In this document: positions 31,201 to 42,926 of the stretch, in pieces
How the letters are laid out: each line of letters starts with the position of its first letter
Numbering within the stretch: the stretch's first letter is position 1
Origin: Anolis sagrei
Lineage: Eukaryota > Chordata > Lepidosauria > Squamata > Anolidae
NCBI RefSeq assembly: GCF_037176765.1
Contig: NC_090021.1
Span: 60,827,453-60,891,452 of the forward strand
Direction of reading: 5' to 3'
Length of the DNA stretch: 64,000 bases
Made by a program: the position numbers and the translations under genes
Notes under the pieces: model-generated
The model's input: only the letters and a program-made list of their open reading frames with translations
Told to the model about the DNA's origin: nothing
Database searches by the model: none

Positions 31201-32632
31201 GTGAAATGAAATTCTCCATTTGGGTATTTCCTAGGAGTAATTACTACATATTCTAAGAATATGTCATGAAATCCAAGACCCAAATAAACTATTCTTAAAG
31301 GATAACTATCAAATGGTCTTTTAAAAAGCTCTGAGAAGTATATATCATAATATTTTAATGAACCAGAGAGGGAGAGCAATTCTTTATTCAGTCAGGTATT
31401 TCCAAAGTTATCAAAGCTCTTCAGTAAATCTTACAAAGTACTAACTGAATACACATGTATGCGTCTAAACATTTTATTGAAAAATATACCCAAACAAACT
31501 TGGGTCAGGGTAAGTACTGTGCCATAACTCCTATATAAAAAAGGATCCTTCATCTTCAATGAGTAGGGTGGCAAAAAAGAGAGCTTAGTTTGTACTGCAA
31601 GAATTGAAAGAGAACCGCTTCTGACCTTTTTGCATGCCTTGTTGGGGAAGAAGCTGACCCTCTGAAGCAGTAATGGTCCTTTCCTTTCTCCATATAATGA
31701 CCCTCAACTTATCCAGTGGTCATACCATATCCAGTAGTCATATCAAAATCCATAATCTTGACTCTGAAGTGTGTCCACATGAATATACAGTATATGGTAG
31801 TTTCTTTTTAAATATACCTTGATATAATGTGTATTTTCCTGCTGCTTGTAGTAGGAGAATCATATACAGGGTTAGTCAAAATGCATAGGCCAATAAGCCA
31901 TTCAATTAAATGGCTTATTGGCCTATGCATTTTGACTAACCCTGTACTTTTAGGGCATTGAGAGATCTGTTGTGCAACTAGTGTGAAGGTGTGGAAAAAC
32001 TAGCATTGTGCCTTTTTTTGTAGGTGGCAAAAGAACACTGCAAGCAACTCAGTGAGATTGGCCTGGACCTGACTTTCATCATTCACACCCTATTAGTGAA
32101 AGATATCAAAGGTGCTTTGCAAAGCTACAAAGACATCATCATTGAGGCCACAAAGCACCGCAACTCTGAAGAGATGTGGAGGAAAATGAACCTAATGACA
32201 CCAGAAGCTTTAGGGAAGCTTCGAGAAGAAATGAGGAGCTGTGGAGTCACCAATTTTGACCAGTACACTGGTGATGATTGCTGGGTGAACCTAAGCTACA
32301 CAGTTGTGGCTTTCACCAAACAGACCATGGCTTTCTTGGAGGAGGCTCTCAAACTCTACTTCCCAGAGTTGCACATGGTTCTGTTGGAAAGTTTGTTGGA
32401 GATCATCTTTGTGGCTGTCCAGCATGTTGATTACAGTTTACGCTGTGAACAAGACCCTGAAAAGAAGACATTCATTAGACAGAATGCCTCTTTTCTTTAT
32501 GAAACTGTTCTTCCTGTGGTGGAAAAGCGGTTTGAAGAAGGAGTTGGAAAGCCAGCTAAGCAGCTGCATGATCTGAGGAATGCTTCAAGACTAATGCGTG
32601 TGAATCCTGAAAGTACTACTTCTGTGGTGTGA
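28248..32632 (+). CDS. EXOC8: Exocyst complex component 8 (Exo84), complete, 722 aa, two coding exons
   Basis: Exon 1 is 28248-29807 (520 codons) and exon 2 is 32024-32632. The join K520|V521 is phase 0 and restores the conserved ECVKVAKEHC. The start ATG has a strong Kozak context (GGCCATGG). Known role: subunit of the octameric exocyst that tethers secretory vesicles to the plasma membrane; Exo84 also binds RalA. Seen: a Gly-rich N-terminus, a coiled-coil region (about 20-100), a PH domain (about 178-285, from KYLVYNGDLVEY), an acidic linker with NPFDEDEEE (about 307-315), then the helical Exo84 C-terminal domain. Length is close to human (about 725). Exon 1 is strongly GC-rich at its start. 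Human EXOC8 is, to my knowledge, intronless, so the split here is unusual. The upstream in-frame extension to 27705 overlaps SPRTN exon 1 antisense and is not used. Confidence 0.96.
29808..32023 (+). other. EXOC8: EXOC8 intron (2,216 bp)
   Basis: Donor AAAG|GTAAGG and acceptor CTTTTTTTGTAG|GTGG. Reading through the donor reaches a stop after 16 codons, so splicing is required for a full protein. It contains one palindromic MITE (31865-31946). Nothing else is recognised. The junction sequence AG|GT occurs on both sides, the usual proto-splice context. Confidence 0.9.
31865..31946. mobile_element. Fully palindromic MITE, mariner-like (TA duplication)
   Basis: An 82-bp block in which every base pairs with its mirror except one pair near the centre. 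It begins TACAGGGTTAGTC and ends GACTAACCCTGTA, so TA flanks both ends as in Tc1/mariner insertion. It is little more than two terminal inverted repeats joined together. Located in the EXOC8 intron. Confidence 0.8.
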
Positions 32633-33520
32633 ACTGCAGTGCCTCAGTCCTTTTCATATTAAACTTTGTATATACATGTATACACATAACTTTTTTCAAA
32701 CCCCCTCCCAATAGTAGCCAAATCTGATAATGTTCTCTTTAGCAGATAATGTATTGAAAAGAAATGGGAAAGCAAAGAAAAGGAAAACTTAAAAGAAACA
32801 ATATAGTTGGAAATCCACATTCCCTCCAAAGATCTGGTTGTGCCATTTTAGGTCACATGAGATGGTTTGGTCTGGAACCTAACAAGTTAATCAAACATGG
32901 TTGTGCTAATTAGAATATGACCAAGAATAACTACTAATGAATATTCATTGGTTGTGTAGGTGTATAAATGATAGGATACACCTTGTAATTTTATTATATG
33001 GCGCTTCAGAAGAAGCCTGTTTGGGAAAGAAAATGCATCCTTGCATTATCTCACTCAAAGAACTTGAGGGGGAAATGGTGAAAATTTTACCACATACTGT
33101 ATTTCAAGAAGGGTTATCTTCCAGTTCCCATTAAAACCAAAACTATGAATCTCGTTGACAGTGTACACCACAATTCTTGGCAAAAGTAAATATTAATTGC
33201 AAAGGGCTAAAGCCAAATATATATCTGATTGATTGGTAGCAGATGATAATTGAATACGAATGTTATGGCTGAGACAGTTATCCAGTGCTTGGATTTTCAT
33301 GTAGTTTTGCCAGGGTCTTTGCCATCCTGTAACCAAATCTGTTTATTTAATCTTTAAAAATACTGCATTCTTAATTAGTTTTGTTGGATACCCCAGAGAA
33401 ACAGTGCAGTTCTCTGGTACATATGCTTGTGTATATGGTACAAAATTCCCTTATGCCATACATGACACCACTGCTGATAACTGTAAACCATGATCAGGTT
33501 GATTATTTGTTCATATAGCC
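32633..33520 (+). other. EXOC8 3' UTR and downstream
   Basis: Unique sequence after the EXOC8 stop. ATTAAA at about 32658-32663 is a possible early polyadenylation signal. Where the UTR ends cannot be decided. No gene or repeat recognised. Confidence 0.4.
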
Positions 33521-33655
33521 CAGTGATTCCCAACTTTTGGGCCTCCAAGTGTTTTCAACTTCAATTCCCAGAAATCCCAGCCAGCTTACCAACTGTTAGG
33601 AACTGTGGGAGCTGAAGTCCAAAACACCTGGAGGACCAAATGTTGGGAACCACTG
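33521..33655. mobile_element. hAT-type MITE
   Basis: Ends CAGTGATTCCCAACTTTTGG and GTTGGGAACCACTG. ATATAGC occurs next to both ends (about 33513-33519 and 33656-33662), consistent with a target duplication. Confidence 0.75.
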
Positions 33656-35955
33656 ATATAGCATGTAGGAATGATGGGATGAAAACATCATTGAGATAGT
33701 ATTTATTTTTACTTGTTTTCAGTTCAACCTAACACAGGGAGATTTCATGATAAAGAAAAACTATTCATTTGCAATTGATTGTCACAGGGTGAAATAGGTG
33801 ACTAACCATGTAAACGGAGCAATAAATGTTTAGTTTATTGCAAGTGGAAATAGGGATGAACCCATTTATGAAATGAGGAAGTAAAAGTGTATAAGGATGT
33901 TTCACCATAGCAGTCTTGCCTATAGGTCTGTATGCAGTGGTGTTCTGTATAAAGCGGGTAAGTAGTGGGGTTTTTCTTTTCTGTGTGATTCTGTCCAAGT
34001 CTAATGGTACAGCATCCCTCAGGACAATGCTGTTCAGATGTTTTTAGTATATTGCTCTCATCACTTCTGAGTCAGTTGGAAGATAACAATAGTCGGAACG
34101 TAATTTATCTGGACGGCAGAAAGTTGGGAAAAGCTTATCTCTTTATGGTGATCTGTATTCAACCAGGCTTAATGGCACAATGGTATATATGTTCCAATTG
34201 GCCAGTCGTGAATAAAGTGTGAAATGCGGTGTCTGGGTAACATGGTGAAACTGTTAAGGCTGTAATTCACTATTGTTCCCTTTAGATCTACACAGTGGGG
34301 ATATTGTGCCTTTGGTGGGAAGAATGTACCATTATTGAAACTATTAGAAAGTTTCCCTAGAGAGAAGAGATGACCATAAAGGTTTGGATCTAAGAGTTGC
34401 TTGGTTTAATGCATAATATGAGGTAATTCACTGCCTAGTCTTGTATTGTTGATAGCAGCTGGGTGACAAAAATACTTATCCAAGTATGGTTCAGGCATGC
34501 CGACATTTCTTAGGCTTTTGTTTAAAAAATGATGGTATATAACATGTAGACAATATTCACTGTGGAATGCCACGGTGGCACATGGGCACTTACACCAAAG
34601 AAGATGAGATAAAAATGTATCAGGAAAAAGTGATACAGAAGTCGTTTTTCTGTCTCTACAAATTGTGTTTTTTTTTAATACAGTACACTTCATATTGTAA
34701 TTTTAGGAGATCCAAGAAACTTCCCCTTCAGTACACATGTTGTAATTTGCGAATCCAAGAAACTGCCATTTCATTAACAGATAAGACTGTCATCTGATGA
34801 CCAATACATATCTAACGATGATTCTGATTATCTTTGTTTTATTGAACAGTTATGAATAATCTTGATATTTAATAATTTATTGTTATGTTTATTATGCCAC
34901 ACCCAAAGTATATGGAGATCAAATTCTTTATGAAAAAGACCAGTGATATATACTTAAACTTGCCCGTCGGCCTGCAATTGTATGTTAACACAAATAATTG
35001 GATTGAAATAAATATGCCCTGAGAATCTTTTGAAATAGTTTTCTTGTGCCTATTTGAAACACAGTATCTTGTGTAAAAGGAAAAGCATAAGCCTCAAAAG
35101 TTTTTAAAAATTAAAACTGTAACCATCATCTTTTTATTCCCTGTCCTTTTCCCTAGAATCGGGACTGAATGTGACATCAATTAAATTTTTGCCAAAAGAG
35201 TCTTGCAGCATGAAGCCCTAAGGGTCACTGTGACACTCAACAAAATTACTGAAATTGATAGTGGGGAGGAGCATAGCTCAGGTTTTCAAAGTAGTGCTTT
35301 GTACGGGTTTGGTCATTGCTGTAATAGTCCAAAGTACAGAAATATGTGTGTGCATATTTTGATGCAATATTTGATAAGGCACAGAATAATCTAAGACTAC
35401 ATTAATTTCAAGTTAAATTTCCTGTAGTAATGGTGAAAAACTAGCAAAGCCCTCTACTAGTGGCTTTTTAGATGCTCTATCCCATATTTGCTTACTGAAG
35501 CTGATAGGAAGGAGAGTCCAGCAACTTAGATGCTACTGTCTATCAATATAATAAAACAATGCTGACGTTCTGTACGTTGAGAATGACTCCTTCCTTCATG
35601 GAGATTGTGCACGCAGGAATACATGGAGAAGGGAAACAAGGATAAGAGGTATGGAGAACTAAGCATGAGAAGTTGAAGGAGCTGGACACATTCTGCTCGA
35701 TATAGAGAGAATTGAGGGAGGGCATGATTAATACTTCAAGAGCTGCCACAGAGGGGAGCAGCCAGGCCTGTTCTCTGTTGCCTTAGTGGGAAGGCTATGC
35801 TTAATGGTTCCAAGTTACAGGTACAAATTGGCTAGAGTGATACTTGAGTCTTCTTCGAATGCCTTCAAAACTAGGCAGCCCCCTGTTTGAGATTATTTAG
35901 AGAGCCTGCACTGAGCAGAGGGTTGGACTCCATGGTCTACAAGGTTCCTCTATGA

Positions 35956-36090
35956 CAGTGGTTCTCAACCTGTGGGTCCCCAGATGTTTTGGTCCTCAAT
36001 TCTCAGAAATCCTAACAGCTGGTAAAATGTCTGCGATTTATGGGAGTTGTAGGCCAAAACACCTGGGGACCCATAGGTTGAGAACCACTG
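35956..36090. mobile_element. hAT-type MITE with perfect 8-bp target duplication
   Basis: Ends CAGTGGTTCTCAACCTGTGG and GGTTGAGAACCACTG. CTCTATGA at 35948-35955 and 36091-36098 is an exact 8-bp duplication, the length expected for hAT. It is the same family as 329-464 and confirms its superfamily. Confidence 0.88.
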
Positions 36091-36601
36091 CTCTATGATT
36101 TTGTCACTCTCATGGTTTATAAGCTTTCACTGAGGAACTAAATTAAACATAAGTTGTTTTTCACTGCCTATACTAAGCCTCTAAGCCCAAAGGTTCAGTA
36201 TCTCTTAAATATTAAATGCTGGATGTAAACAATGCAGCAACTGCACCTTTGTTTCCTGTGTACTGAACTTCCATGGAATGGGTTGGAGCCAGAATGTTCA
36301 GCTAGGTATTGTTCCACTGGACTTACTCTGAGCCGTGCCACACTAAAATGAAATGGGAAGTAGCCCAAGTACTTTCCAGTCAATTTTCACGTACTTACGG
36401 GGTTTTCTTGGGAGAATATATTCAGAAGGGTTGACCATTGCCTGAGACTGAGAATATGTGATTTGCCCAAGATCATCCAGTGGGTTTTCGTGGTGCATCT
36501 TATTTGTGACTACCCCATGAATGGGAGACCTTCAAGATCCCTGATTACTAACAACCCTGCCCAGCTTTTGCAAAATCAGGGCCATTGCTTCCTTAACTAT
36601 G

Positions 36602-36745
36602 GGCCCTTCCACACAGCCCTATATCCCAGAATATCAAGGCAGAAAATCCCACAATATCTTCTTTGAATTGGATTATCTGAGTCCACACTCAGGTAATGTG
36701 GGATTTTCTGCCTTGATATTTTGTGATATAGGGATGTGTGAATCA
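36602..36745. mobile_element. Palindromic MITE fragment (GGCCCTTCCACACAG end)
   Basis: Left part GGGCCCTTCCACACAGCCC, then ATATCAAGGCAGAAAATCCC. The right part is roughly the reverse complement (GGGATTTTCTGCCTTGATAT). The right terminus is worn. It looks like a known type of lizard non-autonomous DNA element; superfamily not certain. Confidence 0.65.
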
Positions 36746-37795
36746 ATCCATTGTAGTGCCGTCTTCCTCTTTCCCTTCTGCTTTCCACTTTCCTCAGCAT
36801 GATTACATATTATTGTATATTTTCCATTGAGTCATGGCTCAAAATGTTTCTGAGGCACAGAAGTCCTCACATTCTTAGAAATCAGTGGTTGGACAGGAAA
36901 TATGTGAGCTAAAGTAAGGGAGGCAAGATTGGAAGAAGGGGAATAAACCTCATACAGTACCAGCATGATTCAAAGAGGCAAAGACCTTCATTATTGCAAT
37001 TGTCAAATAATAATTGGGACAGCTGTATTTTATGTGCATTTTATGTCTTCCTTGTTACTCTTATTAATTGTGTTTATGTTTCTTATTGAAGCTTGAAATG
37101 ACACATTAACTGCTTATAGCAGTAGTGCTAGCACCTCCAGCTGAATGAAATTAGCTTTGCCTATCATTTTCATGCTCATCACTTATCCATTTATTTGATT
37201 AGCATAATTGCTTAGAAAAATGGTTAATTGGAATGAGACATGTATTTGCTTTCTCTTCCAAGGAGAAGATGATTTCTTGATATTTTATGGCAGGGCATTA
37301 ATTCTAATATTTCTAATAGCTCTTTAAAACAAGTGGGTTTTTTATTTTGGGGTGAGAAATGGAAATGAAACCCTGCAGATTGAAAATATATATATTTCTG
37401 AATTTTCCTTATTTTCTTCATGGAGGAACACAAAGGTTCATTATACCAAGCAGCTCATTCCCTGCTCCCCAAACCAATACAGATAATGGGAATATTTCAT
37501 AATTGGATGGACTCAATCAAGGAAGTCAAAGACCTGAGTATGAGGGACTGAAATGAACTTTTGATGATAGGATGACTTGAGGGTTGTCTCAGTTTCTCCG
37601 ATTCACTCTATTAGTACAACACCTACTCCAAATAAGCTGGATTCCAATTGTATTGATAGCCATGTATTTTGAAACCTGAATTTGAACATTTTTCCTTTCT
37701 TCCCAACATGCATAAACCCTTAAAGTTTTCCACTCTATTGGATACCTCCCCTATCCAATGCTTTTCCCCCTTTGGTGCCCTAGTAGTATGAGTCT

Positions 37796-37840
37796 ACACT
37801 GCTATATAATGCAGGTCAACACTGCATTATATGGCAGTGT
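37796..37840. repeat. Short hairpin, 19-bp arms with one mismatch
   Basis: ACACTGCTATATAATGCAG (37796-37814) pairs with CTGCATTATATGGCAGTGT (37822-37840) across a 7-nt loop. It may be the core of a worn MITE related to 36.6 kb. Confidence 0.65.
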
Positions 37841-37881
37841 AACCCATTGTGAGTGATCATGAGTAAGGGAGAGAAATTTAA

Positions 37882-37909
37882 CCCCCCCCCCCCCCCCCAC
37901 ACACACACA
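37882..37909. repeat. C-run followed by (CA)n
   Basis: About 17 C in a row followed by a short CA run. Confidence 0.9.
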
Positions 37910-38447
37910 TGCTAACAAGTAGAGTAAGATCTCAGATCTTAGGAAATGGGAAATTCAGATTTTAGGAAATTCTGATAACCATTTCCCCCAAAACTGCAAA
38001 GTAAAGGTTTTTTAAAAAAGTATACTAATGCCTAAGAAGCTCTTTCATTATTAAACTTGTTGTATGCTGTATTTTTCCATGTAATTAGTATTTTCTTCCA
38101 CCTGTTTGGACAGCCTCCTGGTCTGTCATTGATAGGGTCACCATAAATTGAACTTGACTTGATGGCAGTTAACAATGACAAAAAGAAAGAACAGAAATAG
38201 CTTCATAGGCCACTACACATATTAATATAAAATCGCTTGCTCCTGTAACTGAAGAAATTGGCTCTTGGTAAGCAGATTTATCACTCTCCCACATCAACGC
38301 ACATTTGAACATTATAAGATTTGAAAGACCCATATCACTAAATCCATGGCTTTGAAAATTTAGGAGAAGGGTCAAGATTCTATTGCATTCCATCCCATCC
38401 CCTCAACCATGTAAATAATATGCTTTGTACCCGATTTACAATGGTTA

Positions 38448-39860
38448 TCCGGAAAGTAAGGTTACAAGATTTTAAAATACAAAGAATGAATATCTTTTAA
38501 TAAAACTTACATGGATTGTGGTATAGGTATTACTTTATTTTTTCACATAATCACCATTCAATTCAATACATTTTGTCATCTGTCAGACGAGTTTTTGATG
38601 CCTATGTCATAGAAGTTTCCCTCCACCCTTTTCAGCCAGTTCGTCACTTCAATTTTCATCTTGTCAGAAAAGTGCGTTCCACCAAGGTGTTCCTTCAATT
38701 TAGTGAACAGATGATAGTTACTGGGTGTGAGATTGGGGCTGTGACGGGGTTGGTGGCTTAAAACATCCCAACCAAATGAAATCAACAACTCTCGTGTTGC
38801 ATGAGCGGTGTGGGACATGCATTGTCCTGAAGGAGAGAAATTCCCGCCATCAGCATCCCAGGATGTTTGTTTTGGATGGCTCTATGAAGTTTCTTCATGG
38901 TCTCACAATATATTCCATACCCATTTTGTCACATGCTGTCTTGACATTACGTTCTCTCCATAGACTGTAATTATTTCACAATGAATCGCAGCGGCATTCA
39001 TGCCCTTAGCATTTAGGTAGCGTATCACAACACAAATTTTGCTTTTGGAGGGAAATGGAATGAGGACGCTCATCTCTAACTTTCACCACAACGCCAGTCA
39101 ATGCTCGTTTGCTTCCACTGGCTTCCTGCTATACAGTAAATTATTATAATATTTATTTATTTGATCAGTCATATGACCATTTCAAAATAAAACACGAGTA
39201 AAAAACAAGGCAACAAGGTGATAAGTCAGACTCTTTATTTTCCTGGTTCTTCTTTCAGGAAATCTGCTCTTTTCTTAATAGCTTTCAGAATAAAAAGGCT
39301 TACTCTGATTATGCTGGATCTTTCCTGCCCTTGCAAGAGGGATGTCAGAATATCATTTCTGTTGGGGGACCTGCAGTTGGATAATATTGGATGTAAATAT
39401 CTGTCTCGCAGTTCGGTGTATGCTGGACAGTCAATTAAGAAATGTTCAATGTCTTCCACTGTTTGTTCTCCCCAGACGCAGAATCTCTCACTTCTTGGGA
39501 TGTTACAGTAACGCCCGGTTTGCACCATAGTACCGAGTTGTTCAAACCTAGCCCTAGTATATATTCTTCTTAAGGGTAGAGGAAGTGGAATAGTTAGGTA
39601 GTGCTCTAAATGAATATTCCTTTTGTGGGAAGCTAAAAACCTTGTGGCTGAAGACCTACCTATGCTCTCTAGGTCCAGCTGTGCATAGACATCCCTAATG
39701 CGCCGCTTGAGCACTTGCCCTGCCCCCGGACCCAGAACACCCAGAAATTGCAAAGGCAGACCGAATCCAGCCAGCTCAACCTGCTATACAGTAGTGATGC
39801 CAACTTCCCCCGTGAAAATTCCCCGCAAGAGCTACATGCTTTGTAACCTTACTTTCCGGA
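38448..39860 (-). mobile_element. Mariner element, internally deleted, with LINE inserted in it
   Basis: The 20-bp termini TCCGGAAAGTAAGGTTACAA (38448-38467) and its reverse complement (39841-39860) match exactly. On the minus strand, the transposase N-terminal helix-turn-helix region can be read (GMNAAAIH, ENVMSRQHVTKW). A direct jump leads to the C-terminal part (TMKKLHRAIQ, then SHTAHATRELL, SPNLTPSNYHLF, KLKEHLGG). The middle, with the first two catalytic aspartates, is missing, and the third motif reads SPN where SPD is usual. It is therefore non-autonomous. A LINE piece occupies 39139-39779. Confidence 0.88.
39139..39779 (-). mobile_element. Non-LTR retrotransposon 3' end, 5'-truncated
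   Basis: Flanked by identical 14-bp duplications CCTGCTATACAGTA at 39125-39138 and 39780-39793, both of which belong to the host mariner. The minus frame (39753-39235) encodes an ORF C-terminus with RRIYTRARFEQLG and a zinc-type motif (CxxG where CxxC is expected, then HFLIDC). This is known at the end of several LINE clades. The 3' tail is AATAAATAAATAT-like. Clade not assigned. Confidence 0.8.
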
Positions 39861-39861
39861 T

Positions 39862-39992
39862 TCTCTCCTGATGTTTCACCCACATCTATGGCAGGCATCC
39901 TTAGAGGTATGGCCTCTGAGGGTGCCTGCAATGTCAGGAGAGAATGATTCTGGAACATGGCCATACAGCCTGGAAAACTCACAGCAACCCAA
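39862..39992. mobile_element. Inverted pair of Penelope-like repeat ends, worn
   Basis: TTCTCTCCTGATGTTTCACC and ATGGCAGGCATCC give the hammerhead-region block in minus orientation. GGCCTCTGAGGGTGCCTGC with CAGGAGAGAATG and ACATGGCCATACAGCC gives it again in plus orientation. Both are diverged and shortened. It abuts the right end of the mariner element. Confidence 0.6.
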
Positions 39993-40177
39993 TTATTTGG
40001 ACACCATAATGGAGATGATGCTGAAAGAGATGCAGTAGTACAATCTGCACAGCAGGTGGCAGCATTGTCTGTTATAAATGAATTTGTCTGGCAATTACGG
40101 TCTAGCCTCATCAGTAACTAACTGAAAACTAAGAGTCTTGGAGTGTAGGTCATTCCCATATATTGCATCAAGAAAAT

Positions 40178-40266
40178 ACAGTATGATCCTCGTATCTGCA
40201 GATATTTCATAACCCCCTAGATACTTGAGACTGGACGATAGCAAACTATATTTTGGGTTACTGTGA
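40178..40266. repeat. Left copy of 89-bp direct repeat flanking L1
   Basis: Identical in all 89 positions to 42927-43015, and immediately adjacent to the L1 poly(A) side (T-run on +). It is interpreted as a target-site duplication. The duplicated sequence resembles part of an older DNA element (ATCCTCGTATCTGCAGATA). Confidence 0.9.
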
Positions 40267-42926
40267 TTTTTTTTTTTTTTAGTGGATTTATTTTTTTTTA
40301 TTTTTTTTTAAATAATTTTTTATTGTTTTATCACATTTATTACATACTATTACATTTTGTACATCAACCTCTTTAACATGTTGTTTTGTTGTTTTGCTCT
40401 GACATTTCCACCCCTTTTCTCTTTTTTTTCCCCCCTTTTTCACCACAGTGCTCCCCTCCACCCGTCTCAAGCCACCATTCTTACATTTCATCTGTCCAGA
40501 ATTTCATTTCTTCTTGTGACGGTAATTTTCCTTCCTTATTTTTTAATCCATTTACCACAAATCTTCCCCATACAGCATCAAAATCGCTTTGTTTCCATAT
40601 ACCTTTTTTAACCTTTAATATACATGTCAATTTATCATTTATTGCTATTTTCCATGCTTCTTTATACCACTCCTCTATTTGTATATTCATTTCTTTTTTC
40701 CAATTCCTTGCTATAAGCAGTCTTGCTATAGTTAGTAAGTTTGTTATCGCTTCTTTATCCTCCTTTTTCAATTGCTTATCTTTATATATTGATAGTAAGG
40801 CTATACTAGGGCATTTATCTAATTCTATATTCATTATAGTTTCTATTTCTCTAAATACTTTCTCCCAAAAATTATTTACATATTTACATTGCCACCACAT
40901 GTGTATATATGTTCCTGGTTCTTGACACCCTCTCCAACAATTTGTTGAGTTATTTTTATTCATGTATGCTATTCTTACCGGTGTCAAGTACCACTTCCAT
41001 ATTAACTTGTAATAGTTTTCTTTAACTCGTATCGATAAATTTTTTAAATGTCTTTGTCCCCATAATTGTTGCCACTCTATTTCACTTATTTTTATCCCTA
41101 AATCCTCCTCCCAAATCTCTTTAAGGGTGTACTTTTTTATTTTTTCATCTTTCATTTCAATTAGTATCTTATAAATTTTGCTAATTATACCTCTCAAGTT
41201 TTCGTGTTCTTCTACAGTCCTTCCCTTCTGTATTATTTGTTCGAATTGATTGAGTTGGCTTCCACTTCTATTAATTTTTTTTCCAGTTTATTAACCATTG
41301 TTCTAATTGTATACAATGAAACCATGACAATTTTATTTCTTTAAACTCTTCCAACATCATTTCCCTCTTCATTTCCACCTTCATCCAATCCCCTATCCTA
41401 TCTAAGTTTATTTCCCTTACCTTTTTATCCATTACTTTTTAAAAAAAATTTGGGAACTTCTTTTCCATCACTATTGGGGTTATGATTGATCCCTCCTTTA
41501 TCAACCTCCCCTTATATTTATTCCATACTTTCAGTATGTTGCTCAACATTGGGTTTCTAATTTCCCTCATTTCTTTTCTAGTAAACTGTTTAAAAAATAT
41601 ATTCCAAGTTTCATCTTCCACTTTTCCTGAATCATTACTAAGCCAATCTATTCCCTCTTTTTTGACCATTCCTTCTATAACCAAACTTAATCTACTTGCT
41701 TCATAATATTTTTTTATATTAGGTAACGCCAGTCCACCCTCCTTTTGCGATCTGTACCATAATTGTTTATTTAGTCTGTTTCTTTTACTTCCATTACAGT
41801 ACTTATTAATCATTTGTTGCCATCTAGTTAGTTCTTCTTCTGTAATTTGAAGTGGTAGCATCCTAAATATAAAATTTATTTTTGGAAGTATTTTCATTTT
41901 TACTAATGCTATTCTTCCAAACCAGGATAAGCGTATACCTTCGTACTCTATTAACTTTTTCTGGACTTCTTTCCTTAATGTTACTACATTTACTTCCTCT
42001 ATCTCTTTTAAATCCTTAGTTATTATTACTCCCAAGTATTTTAGTTTGTTCTTAATTCTTATTCCCCTTTTGCTCTGTTCTATAAAATCTTTTTCTTCTT
42101 CTCTTGTATAATTAAGTAGCATCATTTCTGACTTGTTCCAATTAACTTGTAAACCTGTTGCTTTCCCAAATGTCTCCAAATGTTCTTTTATTCTATCCAT
42201 TTTCTCCATTATATTTTCTATAAATAACAATGTATCGTCAGCGAATAAACTCACCTTCTGTTTCTCCTTTTTTCCCAACCCTTCTAAATTTTTATCATTC
42301 CTTATATTATTAGCAAACAGTTCTATCACCATGGCAAATAGTATCGGAGACAAAGGGCACCCTTGTCTGGTTCCTCTAGTCACTTTTATTTCGTTTGTCA
42401 CTCCGTCATTTATAGTTACCACTGCTGAGTTCCTTGAGTAAAATTGTTTTAGTACTCCTTTTATTCTATTTCCCATTCCAAATTTATTCAATATTTCCCT
42501 TAATGTCTCCCATTCCACACAATCGAACGCTTTAAAAATATCTAATGATAATATCCCTGCTTTTTCTTTCCCCTCTTTAGCCCAATGAATTTTATTTAAT
42601 GCTCTCCCTATCAAATTTGACATTTGTCTTCCTTTTATAAACCCGCACTGATCTTCTTTTATGTACTTATACATACATTTATTCATTCTATTGGCTATTA
42701 TCGCGGACAATATCTTTGCATCCTGATTAATTAATGATATGGGCCTATATGACCCTGGGTCTGTTAAGTCTTTATCAGGTTTAGGTATTAATATTATTAA
42801 TGATTTCCTCCATGATTCGGGTATTTTATCTCCCTTCATTATTCCATTGTACAATTCTAATAATTTTGGGGTTAAAACTTCTCTAAAGCTTTTATAATAT
42901 TCTGTACCTAGACATTCTGTACCTAG
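40267..42926 (-). mobile_element. L1 LINE, 5'-truncated, ORF2 RT and C-terminal parts
   Basis: Minus strand. The T-run at 40267 onward is the poly(A) tail. The main frame 42959-41439 encodes the reverse transcriptase: PESWRKSLIILIPKP, GSYRPISLIN, QCGFIKGRQ, GTRQGCPLSPILFA and the catalytic FADD motif. A second frame (41197-40481) holds the C-terminal region with WRGCQEPGTYIHMWWQC, an L1-type cysteine motif. The two frames are not continuous, so the copy is disabled. Endonuclease and ORF1 are absent. The 89-bp flanking repeats are identical, suggesting a fairly recent insertion. Confidence 0.93.
42906..42926. repeat. Short tandem duplication at L1 5' junction
   Basis: ACATTCTGTACCTAG-type unit: CTGTACCTAGA occurs twice just before the right flanking repeat. 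It looks like an untemplated or template-slip addition made as the L1 5' end was joined. Confidence 0.6.

Larger units (their letters stand above)
33656..38447. other. Intergenic spacer
   Basis: No host exon recognised. It holds three small palindromic elements (35.96, 36.60 and 37.80 kb) and a C-run. Nothing is recognised in 33.66-35.95 kb, 36.10-36.60 kb, 36.75-37.79 kb and 37.91-38.44 kb. GNPAT, expected in this position from human gene order, was looked for and not seen. Confidence 0.6.

Noticed and set aside
36597-36802. Frames on both strands with similar peptide content
   Set aside because: They reflect the palindromic MITE, not coding sequence.
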